A stretch of DNA of 64,000 nt from Mucilaginibacter saanensis (GCF_014200575.1 NZ_JACHBZ010000003.1:186001-250000), one strand, 5' to 3'. Positions 18,250 through 27,258 are shown, numbered from the stretch's first letter. Notes: generated from the letters alone by a model not told the origin. Made by a program: numbers and translations.

Positions 18250-20163
18250 TTATTTTTTGAGGCGATACAACGTATCAACCAACGTATCAATATCGGCACA
18301 GGTGTTATAGAAAGCCAGGGATGGCCTTACGGTACTTTCCAAACCAAAACGCCTTAAAATAGGCTGCGCACAATGATGACCTGAACGTACAGCAATACCT
18401 TCTTTGTTCAGCGCTGATCCTACTTCTTCTGTTTTATATCCATCCAGAACAAATGATAAGACACTGGCTTTATCGGCTGCCGTACCTATCAGTTGCAAAC
18501 CGGGTACGCCCTTTATCAAACGGGTTGCATACTCCAATAAGTAATGTTCGTACTGAGCAATAGCGCCCATGCCAAGCCGGGTTACGTAGTCAATAGCAGC
18601 GCCAAGCCCCACTGCATCGGCAATATTACCTGTACCTGCTTCAAACCGTCCGGGAGCGTTGTGGTATTGAGTATGCTCAAAAGTTACATCCACTATCATG
18701 TTACCACCACCCTGCCAGGGCTGTGTTTCATTAAGCAGGTCCTCTTTGCCATACAATACTCCAATACCGGTAGGGCCAAAAACCTTATGCCCCGAAAACA
18801 CAAACCAGTCGGCATCTAAAGCTTGTACGTCAACCGCCATGTGCGAAACCGACTGCGCGCCATCAACCAATACCCTGGCTCCTGCCAGGTGAGCTAACCG
18901 TACAATTTGCTGCGCCGCGGTTACGGTACCCAAAGCATTGGATACCTGGGTAAAGGATACCAGCTTAGTTCGCGGACTTAACAATTTGGTATATTCATCC
19001 AACAAAAGCTGTCCGTCATCATCTACCGGGATAACTTTAATTTTTAAGCCTTTTTTGGCCGCAAGTTGTTGCCAGGGCACAATATTGGCATGATGTTCCA
19101 GATGACTTACAATGATCTCATCGCCTGAAATTAAATTCTGTTCGCCCCAACTTTTCGCCACCAGGTTAATGGCCTCGGTGGCGCCACGCACAAAAATGAT
19201 CTCATTGGTTGAAGCCGCGTTTAAAAAATCCTTGACTTTTTTACGCGCCCCCTCATAAGCATCGGTGGCCCTGGCTGCCAGTTCATGGGCTGCACGATGT
19301 ATGTTGGAGTTTTCGTGCTCATAAAAATAGCTGATACGATCAATCACCTGCTTAGGCTTTTGCGTTGTAGCCGCGTTATCCAGCCATATTAACGGACGCC
19401 CGTTTACCTGCTCCTGTAAAATGGGAAAATCACGTTTAATGATATTTACATCAAACGGTGGCGCCACAATGCCACTTACCCCCGTTTTTTGTTCAGCACC
19501 TTTTGTTACTGCCGGTAACGGAAACCGCTCTTTAAGAAAATAAAAGGATGCTTCATTGGTAAACGAGGGCGTGCCAAACGGTAACTGCGGATTTTGAGCC
19601 GGCGCACTGATACCCTGTAGTACCTTTCGCAATTCTGCTTCAAAAGGTTGTTCCTGCTGATAAGGCAGTTGTTGTAAACCGTCAGTTACAAAGGGAAGTT
19701 TTTCGGCGCCAAAGGTTTCCGGAAACAACCGGGAGTTATTATCAGCAATATAATTTGTATAGCTGCTTTCAGGCTTGTCTAACTGTACCGATGATAGTGT
19801 TATTCCTGTTCCTGGAGCATACTCAGATGACTGCTGGGAGGCGGTTAAACCCGGGTCGGCAAAGCTGGTTTGCGGATCTTTTAAGTTTACAGCATTGTTT
19901 TGATTGATGGCCGATGGCGAAATGCCACCACCCGCAACAGATGCCGGCTGAGGTGCAGGCTCAAATAACCGTACCTCACGCGGATCGCCATAAGCGGTAG
20001 TTACCCGCTCAGGTTGCGAAAAACCAGTAGCCGGATCAGGCAAAGCCTGATGAGTTACGGGTTGCGCTATAACCTCGCCGGGAATGGCCTTGAAAAACTG
20101 GTTGGCCAGTTTTTCAAGTTCCAGTAAATCGGGTAAATTATCTTGATTAATATTTGTACTCAT
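18250..20163 (-). CDS. Encapsulin cargo cysteine desulfurase with disordered N-terminal targeting region
   Basis: A 637-residue protein. From about residue 235 it is a SufS-type PLP cysteine desulfurase: LIWLDNAATTQKP, PLP lysine Lys460 in SGHKVFGPTG and the persulfide cysteine Cys598 in RSGHHCAQP. The first roughly 235 residues are Pro, Gln, Ser and Gly rich with low hydrophobicity, far longer than normal SufS proteins (about 400-410 residues). This is the architecture of family 2A encapsulin cargo, where the disordered N-terminus directs packaging and the enzyme loads elemental sulfur into the shell. Its start overlaps the shell gene stop by 17 bases, so the two are translationally coupled. 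Function in this organism is inferred from the family. Confidence 0.92.
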   Translation of the reverse strand: MSTNINQDNLPDLLELEKLANQFFKAIPGEVIAQPVTHQALPDPATGFSQPERVTTAYGDPREVRLFEPAPQPASVAGGGISPSAINQNNAVNLKDPQTSFADPGLTASQQSSEYAPGTGITLSSVQLDKPESSYTNYIADNNSRLFPETFGAEKLPFVTDGLQQLPYQQEQPFEAELRKVLQGISAPAQNPQLPFGTPSFTNEASFYFLKERFPLPAVTKGAEQKTGVSGIVAPPFDVNIIKRDFPILQEQVNGRPLIWLDNAATTQKPKQVIDRISYFYEHENSNIHRAAHELAARATDAYEGARKKVKDFLNAASTNEIIFVRGATEAINLVAKSWGEQNLISGDEIIVSHLEHHANIVPWQQLAAKKGLKIKVIPVDDDGQLLLDEYTKLLSPRTKLVSFTQVSNALGTVTAAQQIVRLAHLAGARVLVDGAQSVSHMAVDVQALDADWFVFSGHKVFGPTGIGVLYGKEDLLNETQPWQGGGNMIVDVTFEHTQYHNAPGRFEAGTGNIADAVGLGAAIDYVTRLGMGAIAQYEHYLLEYATRLIKGVPGLQLIGTAADKASVLSFVLDGYKTEEVGSALNKEGIAVRSGHHCAQPILRRFGLESTVRPSLAFYNTCADIDTLVDTLYRLKK

Positions 20164-21067
20164 GGTAATGACCTAATTCAACATCTTCTAAAACAGCTAT
20201 GGCATCATCAACTAAAACAGCTAATGAACAGTATAACGAAACCAGGTATGAGGCTATGGCCTTATTATTTATACCCATAAAACGTACTGATAGGCCTGGT
20301 GACTGTTCTCCTGGTAACCCTGGTTGATATAAACCAACCACACCCTGTCGGCTTTCGCCTGTTCTAAGTAATATTATTTTTGATTTACCATTTTCAATAG
20401 GCAGTTTATCTGATGGAATAAGTGGTATACCTCTCCAGGTAATAAACTGTGAGCCAAATAATGTAACTGTTGGCGGCGGTACTCCCCTACGGGTACATTC
20501 GCGCCCGAATGCGGCTATAGCCAGTGGGTGCAGCAAGAAAAATCCCGGCTCTTTCCATACTTTGGTAATCAATTCGTCCAGATCATCTGGTGTTGGTGGC
20601 CCTAACCTGGTTTTAATTTTTTGCGATGCCACAACACTGGTTAACAGCCCGTACTCGGGATTATTAATAAGTTCGCTTTCTTGTCTTTCTTTGATGATCT
20701 CGATAGTAAGCCTAAGCTGCTCACTGATCTGATTATAGGGTTTGCTATACAAGTCTGACACACGGGTATGAACATCAAGCACGGTATTTACTGCGCTCAA
20801 GTTATACTCACGTGGGTTCTCGATATAATCAACAAAGGTTGAAGGCAGTTCTCTTTCATCACGTGAAGAACAGTCAACTTCTACATTGTTGGCATCCTTA
20901 ACCTTGTTAAGCCGGTAAACTCCCGATTCAACAGGCACCCAGTTTAATAAATGAGGTAACCAGCGTGGGGTAATAATTGATAACTGGGGTACGGTACGCG
21001 TTGCGATAGCCAATTGCCTGGCTGCTACATCGCCAAGTGCTGTTTGCTTTGTTTTTTGTTCTGCCAT
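20147..21067 (-). CDS. srpI: Family 2A encapsulin shell protein
   Basis: A 306-residue HK97-fold shell protein. Family 2A features include a long N-terminal arm, ESGVYRLNKVKD, the E-loop-like region around DERELPSTFVDY, YGLLTSVVASQKIKTRLGPPTPDDLDEL and PGFFLLHPLAIAAFGRECTRRGVPPPTV, the last being very characteristic of this group, which also includes the cyanobacterial SrpI and the mycobacterial major membrane protein I. Such proteins self-assemble into roughly 24-nm T=1 shells. The following overlapping gene is its cysteine desulfurase cargo and the next is serine acetyltransferase. The promoter region is shared with the divergent SAM-I riboswitch transcript, and holds repeated CTATAGAATTA-like sequences near a TATCATTG -7-like element at 21150-21157. 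Confidence 0.95.
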   Translation of the reverse strand: MAEQKTKQTALGDVAARQLAIATRTVPQLSIITPRWLPHLLNWVPVESGVYRLNKVKDANNVEVDCSSRDERELPSTFVDYIENPREYNLSAVNTVLDVHTRVSDLYSKPYNQISEQLRLTIEIIKERQESELINNPEYGLLTSVVASQKIKTRLGPPTPDDLDELITKVWKEPGFFLLHPLAIAAFGRECTRRGVPPPTVTLFGSQFITWRGIPLIPSDKLPIENGKSKIILLRTGESRQGVVGLYQPGLPGEQSPGLSVRFMGINNKAIASYLVSLYCSLAVLVDDAIAVLEDVELGHYHEYKY

Positions 21068-21186
21068 TGTAGTAAAAGATATATTAAAAATTTCGTTTGG
21101 TGGTTAATCCGGATAAGGCCCAAAATGTGCAAGTGCCATAATACCGTCACAATGATAGGATATTAATTCTATAAATTCATATAATG

Positions 21187-21211
21187 TCTATGGAATTAGT
21201 AGAATTATTTA
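21187..21211. promoter_or_regulatory. Repeated sulfur-locus promoter element, copy 1
   Basis: CTATGGAATTAGTAGAATT at 21188-21206 matches CTATAGAATTAGTAGGATT at 38202-38220 at 17 of 19 positions, and a related ATTCTATAAATT lies at 21166-21177. It sits between the divergent encapsulin and TlpA/SusCD promoters, abutting a -7 element. The form (AT-rich, TAG/CTA half sites) would fit an Rrf2-type regulator such as CymR, but that is inference; no regulator gene is in the window. Confidence 0.55.
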
Positions 21212-21219
21212 TATGTTTG
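21212..21219 (+). promoter_or_regulatory. Bacteroidota -7 promoter element for the SAM-I/TlpA/SusCD transcript
   Basis: TATGTTTG is a perfect TAnnTTTG, the -7 element of the Bacteroidota primary sigma factor. It lies about 30 bp before the SAM-I aptamer, the expected place for a riboswitch promoter. A clear TTTG -33 element is not visible, which fits a promoter that needs an activator. Confidence 0.6.
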
Positions 21220-21248
21220 CAGCAGAAACGTTCTTTATTTTATTTTTA

Positions 21249-21351
21249 ATTATCCAGAAAGACTGAGGGAAAGGCCCTGTGATGTCTTAGCAACCTGTAC
21301 GGCTTGTTATAAAGGTGCTAATTCCTATCTGCAAAATGCAGAAAAGATAAT
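21249..21351 (+). ncRNA. SAM-I (S-box) riboswitch
   Basis: The S-box core is easy to read: P1 5' arm ATTATC, then AGAAAGACTGAGGG, AGGCCCTGTGATG, TCTTAGCAACCTGT, AAAGGTGCTAATTCC, P4 hairpin CTGCAAAATGCAG and P1 3' arm GATAAT. This family senses S-adenosylmethionine and usually turns expression off when SAM is plentiful. It precedes a TlpA-type thioredoxin and, further on, a SusC/SusD pair. A possible off structure pairs GCAGAAA of the aptamer 3' side with TTTCTGC at 21402-21408, followed by a T-rich run. So these genes are predicted to be expressed under methionine/sulfur shortage. Confidence 0.93.
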
Positions 21352-21449
21352 ATATAAGTACATCATCTATAGCTATATGCCGTTCGCATCCCCACCTCCC
21401 ATTTCTGCTTAATTATTTTTAGTTAAAATATCATTAAACAGCTCAGGCG

Positions 21450-22019
21450 ATGAACAAAAAACTTTTACTTATAACTTATTTACTGTCGTTTACATGTTTA
21501 GTTGCCACAGCACAAACAACTACTCCTGCCGACACTATCGTCACAGACCGGGGCTATCTGGTTAAGGTTGGCGATCTGGCGCCCAATGATTTTGAACTTG
21601 TATTAGCCAATGGCACAAAAACATCATTAAAACAATTGCGCGGTAAGGTGGTGATATTACAGTTTACAGCCAGTTGGTGTAGCGTTTGCCGCGAAGAAAT
21701 GCCCCATTTACAAAAGGACATATGGGAGGCCTATAAAAATAAGGGCCTGGTACTTATTGGTGTTGACCGCGATGAGCCCCTTAATAGAGTACAAAAATTT
21801 CATCAGGATATGAAGATCACCTATAACCTTGCGCTTGATCCCGGTGCTGACATATTCGGCCGTTTTGCCAATAAAAAAAGCGGCGTTACCCGTAATGTAG
21901 TAATTGACAGAGAAGGTCGCATCGTTTATCTCACACGTCTGTATGATCAGCATGAATTTGCATCAATGGTTAAAGTGGTTGATGCTCTCGTAAACAATAA
22001 AAACGCATCCTTAAACTAA
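21450..22019 (+). CDS. TlpA-family periplasmic thioredoxin-like protein
   Basis: A 189-residue exported protein with a signal peptide ending VATAQ and one thioredoxin domain (about 40-180). The redox motif is SWCSVC inside FTASWCSVCREEMPHL, followed by GLVLIGVDRDEPLNRVQKFH and cis-Pro region SGVTRNVVIDREGRIVYL. TlpA/ResA proteins reduce disulfides in the periplasm or act as peroxiredoxin-like helpers. It is the first gene after the SAM-I riboswitch, so it is predicted to rise when SAM is low. A small Cys-rich ORF and a SusC/SusD pair follow on the same strand. Its partner might be a secreted sulfur-acquisition protein, which is inference from the position. Confidence 0.88.
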   Translation: MNKKLLLITYLLSFTCLVATAQTTTPADTIVTDRGYLVKVGDLAPNDFELVLANGTKTSLKQLRGKVVILQFTASWCSVCREEMPHLQKDIWEAYKNKGLVLIGVDRDEPLNRVQKFHQDMKITYNLALDPGADIFGRFANKKSGVTRNVVIDREGRIVYLTRLYDQHEFASMVKVVDALVNNKNASLN

Positions 22020-22091
22020 ATAATAAATTAAAACAGTAACCGGGCTGTAAATGGGCGCGGCAAGTAACACAATTCATCATAAATCAAGTAC

Positions 22092-22202
22092 ATGAACACA
22101 CAAAGTACAATTCTGCACACCAACGATCTAAACATCTCTTCAAAAAAATCTACTTCTGAAACTATTGTTACCTGCATGCAAAACATGCATTGTTATTGCT
22201 AA
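22092..22202 (+). CDS. Cys-rich 36-residue leader-like small ORF ahead of SusC
   Basis: An ATG-initiated ORF of 36 codons whose last nine residues contain three Cys (VTCMQNMHCYC then stop). The rest is polar with no signal peptide or membrane segment. It lies 72 bp after the TlpA stop and 182 bp before the SusC start, in a gap with inverted repeats. A 6-bp stem TGCATG/CATGCA (22173-22189) overlaps the region between its Cys codons. Its position and composition resemble attenuator leader peptides in which ribosome stalling at Cys codons controls downstream genes. A second Cys-rich ORF precedes the redox operon at 37924-38013. Whether it is translated is unknown. Confidence 0.5.
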   Translation: MNTQSTILHTNDLNISSKKSTSETIVTCMQNMHCYC

Positions 22203-22220
22203 AAATACAGCGTTGTTCAA

Positions 22221-22319
22221 AGCGTGTGCATTAGTATACTGAACAGCACCGGTTTAACAATTAAACACTAACAGCTTTAAACGACTATAAGCTATCAAAG
22301 ATGGCACACGCTATAGCTT
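22221..22319 (+). promoter_or_regulatory. Inverted repeats between the Cys-rich ORF and SusC (possible attenuator)
   Basis: AGCGTGTGC (22221-22229) is a perfect 9-bp reverse complement of GCACACGCT (22304-22312). A second pair, AAGCTAT (22289-22295) and ATAGCTT (22313-22319), straddles the right arm, so the two helices interlock as a pseudoknot or exclude each other. Together with the Cys-rich ORF just upstream this could switch between states. There is no obvious terminator T-tract. No base-pairing covariation could be tested. Confidence 0.4.
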
Positions 22320-22384
22320 GATTTACTTATTTATCGCACTCTAATGCTGTATTGGTGATCATTAATTATTTACAATCTATTACC

Positions 22385-25300
22385 ATGATTAAAAATTACA
22401 AATTGTTATTGGCAATATTATTGCCTTTTATCCTTATCCAAACAGTTGCGGCGCAATCTGTTAAAATAAGCGGTGTGGTAACCGCTAAATCTGACGGATT
22501 GCCGTTGCCTGGTGTAACTGTTACCATTAAAGGAAGCACTACCGGCACACAAACTGATTATGATGGAAAATTCACTATCAGCGCCAAAGTAAACGATATA
22601 TTAAGGGTTACCTACATAGGTTTTACTACTCAGGAAATACCGGTTACTCAAAATTCAACCGCTATTAAAATCGTGCTTGACGGAGCGGCCAATGCTTTAA
22701 ACGAAGTAGTAGTTACCGCACTGAATATATCAAAAGATAAAAAATCACTGGGTTATGCTATACAGGGTTTAAAGTCAAAGGATATAGCCGAAGCCAAAGA
22801 AACTAACCTGGTAAATGCACTGGCCGGAAAAATTGCGGGTGTAAATATCACCAATAGTCAGGGCGATATGGGATCGTCCCGCATCATTATACGCGGCGAA
22901 ACTTCCCTTGCCAGTAATAACCAACCATTGTTTGTGGTAGATGGTTTACCTGTTAATAACACCCAACAACTGGGCACAAACGGTTCGAGGGATTTTGCCA
23001 ACCCTATTGCTGATATCAATTCAGAAGATATTGAATCTCTTACTGTGCTTAAAGGCCCAAATGCGGCCGCGCTTTATGGATCTCGCGCAGCTAACGGCGT
23101 AATTTTAATTAAAACAAAAAGCGGAAAAGGTGCACAAGGCCTTGGTATAACTATCAATTCAAACACGTCGTTTTCAAACTTATTGGGTTTACCTGATTAC
23201 CAGAACCAATATGGCCAAGGCTCAAATGGCAAATTCAGCTATGTTGATGGTAAAGGCGGAGGTATTAATGATGGTGTGGACGAAAGCTGGGGGCCTGCCC
23301 TTGATGGTCAACTCATCCCTCAGTTCAATTCAAACGGTAAAGCAGTACCTTTTATAGCGCACCCGGATAATGTGAGCAGTTTCTTCAGAACAGGTGTTAC
23401 TCTGAACAATGGTGTTTCTCTTGCAAGCTCTGGTGACAAATATGATTTTAGATTAGGTTATAATAACCTGCATCAAACCGGCGTGGTTCCTAATTCAGCA
23501 CAGGGCCGCAATTCGTTTATATTGAATGCAACTTATAGACTTACCCCTAAATTAACATTAACCACTGTTGCCAATTATATTAAAGACGATGCTGCCAACC
23601 TACCTGGTTCTGGCGGTAAAAGAGCTACTAGCACCATGTTGCAATTTACCTGGTTTGGTCGTCAGGTTGATATCAGCCAGTTAAAAAACTACCGCGATGC
23701 CAATGGCAATACCTTTAACTGGAATAATAGCTACTATAGTAACCCGTATTTCATGGCTTATGAAAATACTGTTGGTCAAACCAGAAATCGTTTTATAGGG
23801 AGTGCCGAATTAAATTACAAGATCATCGACGGGCTTTCTGCAAACTTCCGCACCGGTACCGATTATTATAATGACCGCCGTAAGATTAAAATTGCCTATG
23901 GCACCAATGGTACACCTTATGGCTCCTACGAAGAAGATGGTTACGATGTTAGCGAAACCAATACAGAGGGTAGATTGCAGTATACTAAGAAATTAAACGA
24001 CGATTTTTCTATCGACGCGTTAATAGGTGGTAACATCAGGGTAAACTCGTTTGAAGAAAATGATCAAAAAGCTCCAAAACTGGCTGTTAGCGGTTTATAT
24101 ACTTTGAGTAACTCGCGCGATCCGTTGATATCATCAAATGTTTATAATAAATCTAAAGTTTACAGCTATTTTGCTTCAGGACAAATAGGATTCAGGAATT
24201 ATGCTTTTATCAACGTTACTGCCCGTAATGATTGGTCGTCTACACTGCCAAGAGCAAGCCTTTCTTACTTCTACCCATCGGTTAACGGAAGTTTGATATT
24301 ATCACAGGCATTGGATATTAAAAGCGATGTATTAAGCTATTTAAAACTACGCGGTGGCTGGTCAAAAGTAGGTAAAGACACAGACCCTTACAGGCTACTT
24401 AATACTTATGATTTTACTGCACCATTCGGTACAAATCCACAGCAAAGTGCTAATAGCACCGATCTTAACCCTAACTTAAAACCGGAAACCACCACCTCTG
24501 CCGAGGCTGGTTTTGAAATAGGCTTTTTTAATGACAGGATACGTTTAGACGCCAGTGTTTATAATACAAATAGCGTTAATCAGATCATTAATGTTAACGT
24601 AAGTCAAAGTACCGGCTATACTCAAAAACTGATCAACGGAGGTACCATTAACAATAAAGGCTTGGAGGTTCAGTTAGGTTTAACTCCTGTAAAGGTTAAA
24701 GATTTTACGTGGGATATTAACGTAAACTACTCACGTAACCACAGCAAAGTTGTTTCGTTAGATCACGATGGCAGGTTACAAAGCTATTTATTAGGGTCAG
24801 ATGGTACTGTACAAGTATTGGCAGCAGTAGGCCAGCCCTACGGTGCTATTTATGGAAACGCCTACCTGCGCAATGCAAGCGGCCAGGTTATTGTTAATGC
24901 AGACGGCACACCTGCTATTAACCCAACCATACAATACCTGGGTAAATATACCCCCAACTGGTTAGGTAGCATTAACAACAGCTTTACCTATAAAGGCTTT
25001 AATTTAAGCGTTTTAATTGACGCACACATCGGTGGCTCTATTTATTCAGGCACTAACAGTACAGGAACCTACACCGGTATATTGGCATCAACATTACCAG
25101 GCAGAGGCGCGGCAAATGGTGGTTTAAGCTATTATAATAACGGTACAACTAATATTCCAGTTACCAACGCGTCAGCACCTAATGGTGAAACTGTTTCTCA
25201 CGATGGTATTATTTTCAATGGTGTAAATGCTGATGGCAGTAAAAACACCACCGTTTTATCTGCACAAGCATACTATAAATCGTTAACCAATGCCGATGAG

Positions 25301-25558
25301 CCATTTGTTTACAGTGCCACCTACATCAAGTTGAGGGAAATAAAGTTGGGCTACACTATACCTCAAAAATGGGCCAAGAGCATAGGCTTTCAGGCAGCGT
25401 CAGTTTCGGTTGTTGGACGTAACTTATTGATCATCCATAAAGATGCTCCAAATATTGACCCTGAAACAGCTTTCAATACAGGTAACGGACAAGGCCTTGA
25501 GGATTTAACCTTACCTACAGTACGTAACATTGGTTTTAATATTAACCTTAAATTCTAA
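22385..25558 (+). CDS. SusC/RagA-type TonB-linked outer-membrane transporter
   Basis: About 1057 residues. I chose the ATG at 22385 (MIKNYKLLLAILLPFILIQ) since it gives a clean signal peptide ending VAAQ; the longer reading uses TTG. Residues about 28-110 are the carboxypeptidase-like domain (SGVVTAKSDGLPLPGVTVTI), then the plug with NALAGKIAGVNITNSQGD, IRGETSLASNNQPLFVVDG and GPNAAALYGSRAANGVILI, hallmarks of SusC proteins, then a 22-stranded barrel ending INLKF. It imports a substrate together with the SusD partner encoded five bases downstream. Instead of polysaccharide enzymes, its neighbours are a SAM-I riboswitch, TlpA and sulfur genes, so an organosulfur compound, peptide or thiol is a more likely cargo. 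Confidence 0.93.
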   Translation: MIKNYKLLLAILLPFILIQTVAAQSVKISGVVTAKSDGLPLPGVTVTIKGSTTGTQTDYDGKFTISAKVNDILRVTYIGFTTQEIPVTQNSTAIKIVLDGAANALNEVVVTALNISKDKKSLGYAIQGLKSKDIAEAKETNLVNALAGKIAGVNITNSQGDMGSSRIIIRGETSLASNNQPLFVVDGLPVNNTQQLGTNGSRDFANPIADINSEDIESLTVLKGPNAAALYGSRAANGVILIKTKSGKGAQGLGITINSNTSFSNLLGLPDYQNQYGQGSNGKFSYVDGKGGGINDGVDESWGPALDGQLIPQFNSNGKAVPFIAHPDNVSSFFRTGVTLNNGVSLASSGDKYDFRLGYNNLHQTGVVPNSAQGRNSFILNATYRLTPKLTLTTVANYIKDDAANLPGSGGKRATSTMLQFTWFGRQVDISQLKNYRDANGNTFNWNNSYYSNPYFMAYENTVGQTRNRFIGSAELNYKIIDGLSANFRTGTDYYNDRRKIKIAYGTNGTPYGSYEEDGYDVSETNTEGRLQYTKKLNDDFSIDALIGGNIRVNSFEENDQKAPKLAVSGLYTLSNSRDPLISSNVYNKSKVYSYFASGQIGFRNYAFINVTARNDWSSTLPRASLSYFYPSVNGSLILSQALDIKSDVLSYLKLRGGWSKVGKDTDPYRLLNTYDFTAPFGTNPQQSANSTDLNPNLKPETTTSAEAGFEIGFFNDRIRLDASVYNTNSVNQIINVNVSQSTGYTQKLINGGTINNKGLEVQLGLTPVKVKDFTWDINVNYSRNHSKVVSLDHDGRLQSYLLGSDGTVQVLAAVGQPYGAIYGNAYLRNASGQVIVNADGTPAINPTIQYLGKYTPNWLGSINNSFTYKGFNLSVLIDAHIGGSIYSGTNSTGTYTGILASTLPGRGAANGGLSYYNNGTTNIPVTNASAPNGETVSHDGIIFNGVNADGSKNTTVLSAQAYYKSLTNADEPFVYSATYIKLREIKLGYTIPQKWAKSIGFQAASVSVVGRNLLIIHKDAPNIDPETAFNTGNGQGLEDLTLPTVRNIGFNINLKF

Positions 25559-25562
25559 GATC

Positions 25563-27002
25563 ATGAAACTTAAATATACATTTATACTATTATCAGGTTC
25601 ATTGCTGCTGTCATTAGCGTCATGCAAAAAAGAGCTGGTTGATATTAACACAAACCCAAATGCAACTCAAAACCCACAACCCGATTATCTGCTTACGGCA
25701 GCTATAAAAAATACGGCCGATACTTACTGGGGTACTGCAAATAACATGGATGCCAGTTTGCTTTTTGTACAATACTGGGCCAAAATACAATATACCGATC
25801 CGGACAGGTATATTTATACCAATAGTTCCTTTCAGGATCTGTGGACTATCGGTTATTCTAAAGGCATCGTTAACCTTAATAAAATCATCAGTATAGCTGA
25901 TGCACAGGCAAATCCAAACTACAAAGGTGTGGCTTTGGTATTACGCTCATGGGTATTCAATTTACTTACCGATCAGTATGGTGACATTCCCTACAAACAG
26001 GCTATCAATATTGAGCAATACCTTACACCCGCATACGATACGCAAAAAGATGTTTACTTTGCATTGCTTGATGATCTGAAAACAGCACAGGCATCCCTTA
26101 ACGCATCGGGTAAATCCATTTCAGGTGATGTTATTTATGGTAATAATATAACCTTATGGAAAAAATTTGCCAACTCGCTGCGTTTACGCATCGCACTGCG
26201 CATTAGTGATCGTGAACCAGATAAGGCCAAACAGGTTTTAGCTGATATACAAGCTGAAGGCAGCGGATATATTAGTGCCAATAGCGAAATCGCACAATTA
26301 GTTTACCTTGATTCACCAAACCAGAACCCGATTAGCAATCTGTTTGATACCCGCGATGATTACCGTATCAGTAAAACCATTGTTGATCAATTATTTGCTT
26401 TGAACGATCCGCGTTTGCCAATTTTTGCCAGCAAAACACAAGATGCCAATCCTAAAACCTATGTGGGTATACCCAATGGTTTATTAGTTGGCGATGCCAG
26501 TAATCTTGGCCTTAGCAAAACATCAAAACCGGGTACTTATTTCCTTGCACCCCATGCTCCTGCCGTTATTATAAGCTATGCAGAAGTATTATTTGATCGT
26601 GCGGAAGCTGCCGCCAGAGGGTTTACTGCCGAAAATGCTGCGGATTTATACAACCAGGCCATAAAGGCTTCATTACAACAATACAGCATTGCTGATGCAG
26701 ATATTACCACTTATACCTCTTCGGCCGCAGTTAAGTATGATGCTTCTAATTTCAGAAAGTCCATTGGTAACCAAAAATGGATAGCCCTGTTTGGACAAGG
26801 TCTTGAAGCATTTGCTGAATGGCGCCGGTTGGATTATCCGCAACTACAACCGGCAGTTGCAGGAGCTCTTAACGGTAAAATGCCAGTAAGGTTTATCTAT
26901 CCAGGTACAGAGCAATCTCTGAATGGCACCAGCTACAAAGCCGCCATTGCCGACCAGGGTGCAGATGTACTGACCACCAAATTATGGTTTGATGTAAATT
27001 AA
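25563..27002 (+). CDS. SusD/RagB-type surface lipoprotein
   Basis: A lipoprotein of about 479 residues, start at MKLKYTFILL (25563) with lipobox SLASC, which removes 11 residues that overlap the SusC end. It follows the SusD/RagB pattern: VDINTNPNATQNPQPDYLLTAAI, NLNKIISIADAQANPNYKGVALVLRSWVFNLLTDQYGDIPYKQ (a TPR-helical core) and a late EAFAEWRRLDYPQ block near the C-terminus, typical of the SusD-like family 2 group. It caps the SusC barrel and captures substrate at the surface. Regulation should follow the SAM-I riboswitch and the Cys-rich leader upstream. A strong terminator follows 20 bp after its stop. Confidence 0.92.
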   Translation: MKLKYTFILLSGSLLLSLASCKKELVDINTNPNATQNPQPDYLLTAAIKNTADTYWGTANNMDASLLFVQYWAKIQYTDPDRYIYTNSSFQDLWTIGYSKGIVNLNKIISIADAQANPNYKGVALVLRSWVFNLLTDQYGDIPYKQAINIEQYLTPAYDTQKDVYFALLDDLKTAQASLNASGKSISGDVIYGNNITLWKKFANSLRLRIALRISDREPDKAKQVLADIQAEGSGYISANSEIAQLVYLDSPNQNPISNLFDTRDDYRISKTIVDQLFALNDPRLPIFASKTQDANPKTYVGIPNGLLVGDASNLGLSKTSKPGTYFLAPHAPAVIISYAEVLFDRAEAAARGFTAENAADLYNQAIKASLQQYSIADADITTYTSSAAVKYDASNFRKSIGNQKWIALFGQGLEAFAEWRRLDYPQLQPAVAGALNGKMPVRFIYPGTEQSLNGTSYKAAIADQGADVLTTKLWFDVN

Positions 27003-27020
27003 TGTGTTAAACCATAATAA

Positions 27021-27060
27021 TAAACAAGAAGGGCCGCATAAAAGTGGCCCTTCTTGTTTA
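27021..27060. terminator. Terminator after SusD
   Basis: TAAACAAGAAGGGCC (27021-27035) pairs with GGCCCTTCTTGTTTA (27046-27060) without mismatch, with a short GCATAAAAGT loop that can add one more G-C pair. The 3' arm ends in a T-rich run, so it can stop the SusCD transcript. Confidence 0.85.
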
Positions 27061-27258
27061 TACGAAATCTTCTCATTTCCATTTGTCAATCAATATATTA
27101 ATGTGCTTTCTTCGATCTTAATGTGTGTATTGGTAATCATTTAAGTATCCATTTCCGATCAGGGCCACATATAAACGTCAATACCATCTCCTTACTTACC
27201 GGAATAAAAGCTATCAATCTATACTGAAAACAAAGGTTATTGGATAAAGACCAGACAC

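Noticed and set aside
21104..21139. An 11-codon ORF just upstream of the encapsulin gene as a third leader peptide
   Set aside because: It has no Cys codon (MALAHFGPYPD) and no nearby hairpin, so nothing marks it as an attenuator.
22352..22384. TTG start for SusC giving 11 more residues
   Set aside because: The ATG at 22385 gives a clean signal peptide; the extension has no signal-peptide features.
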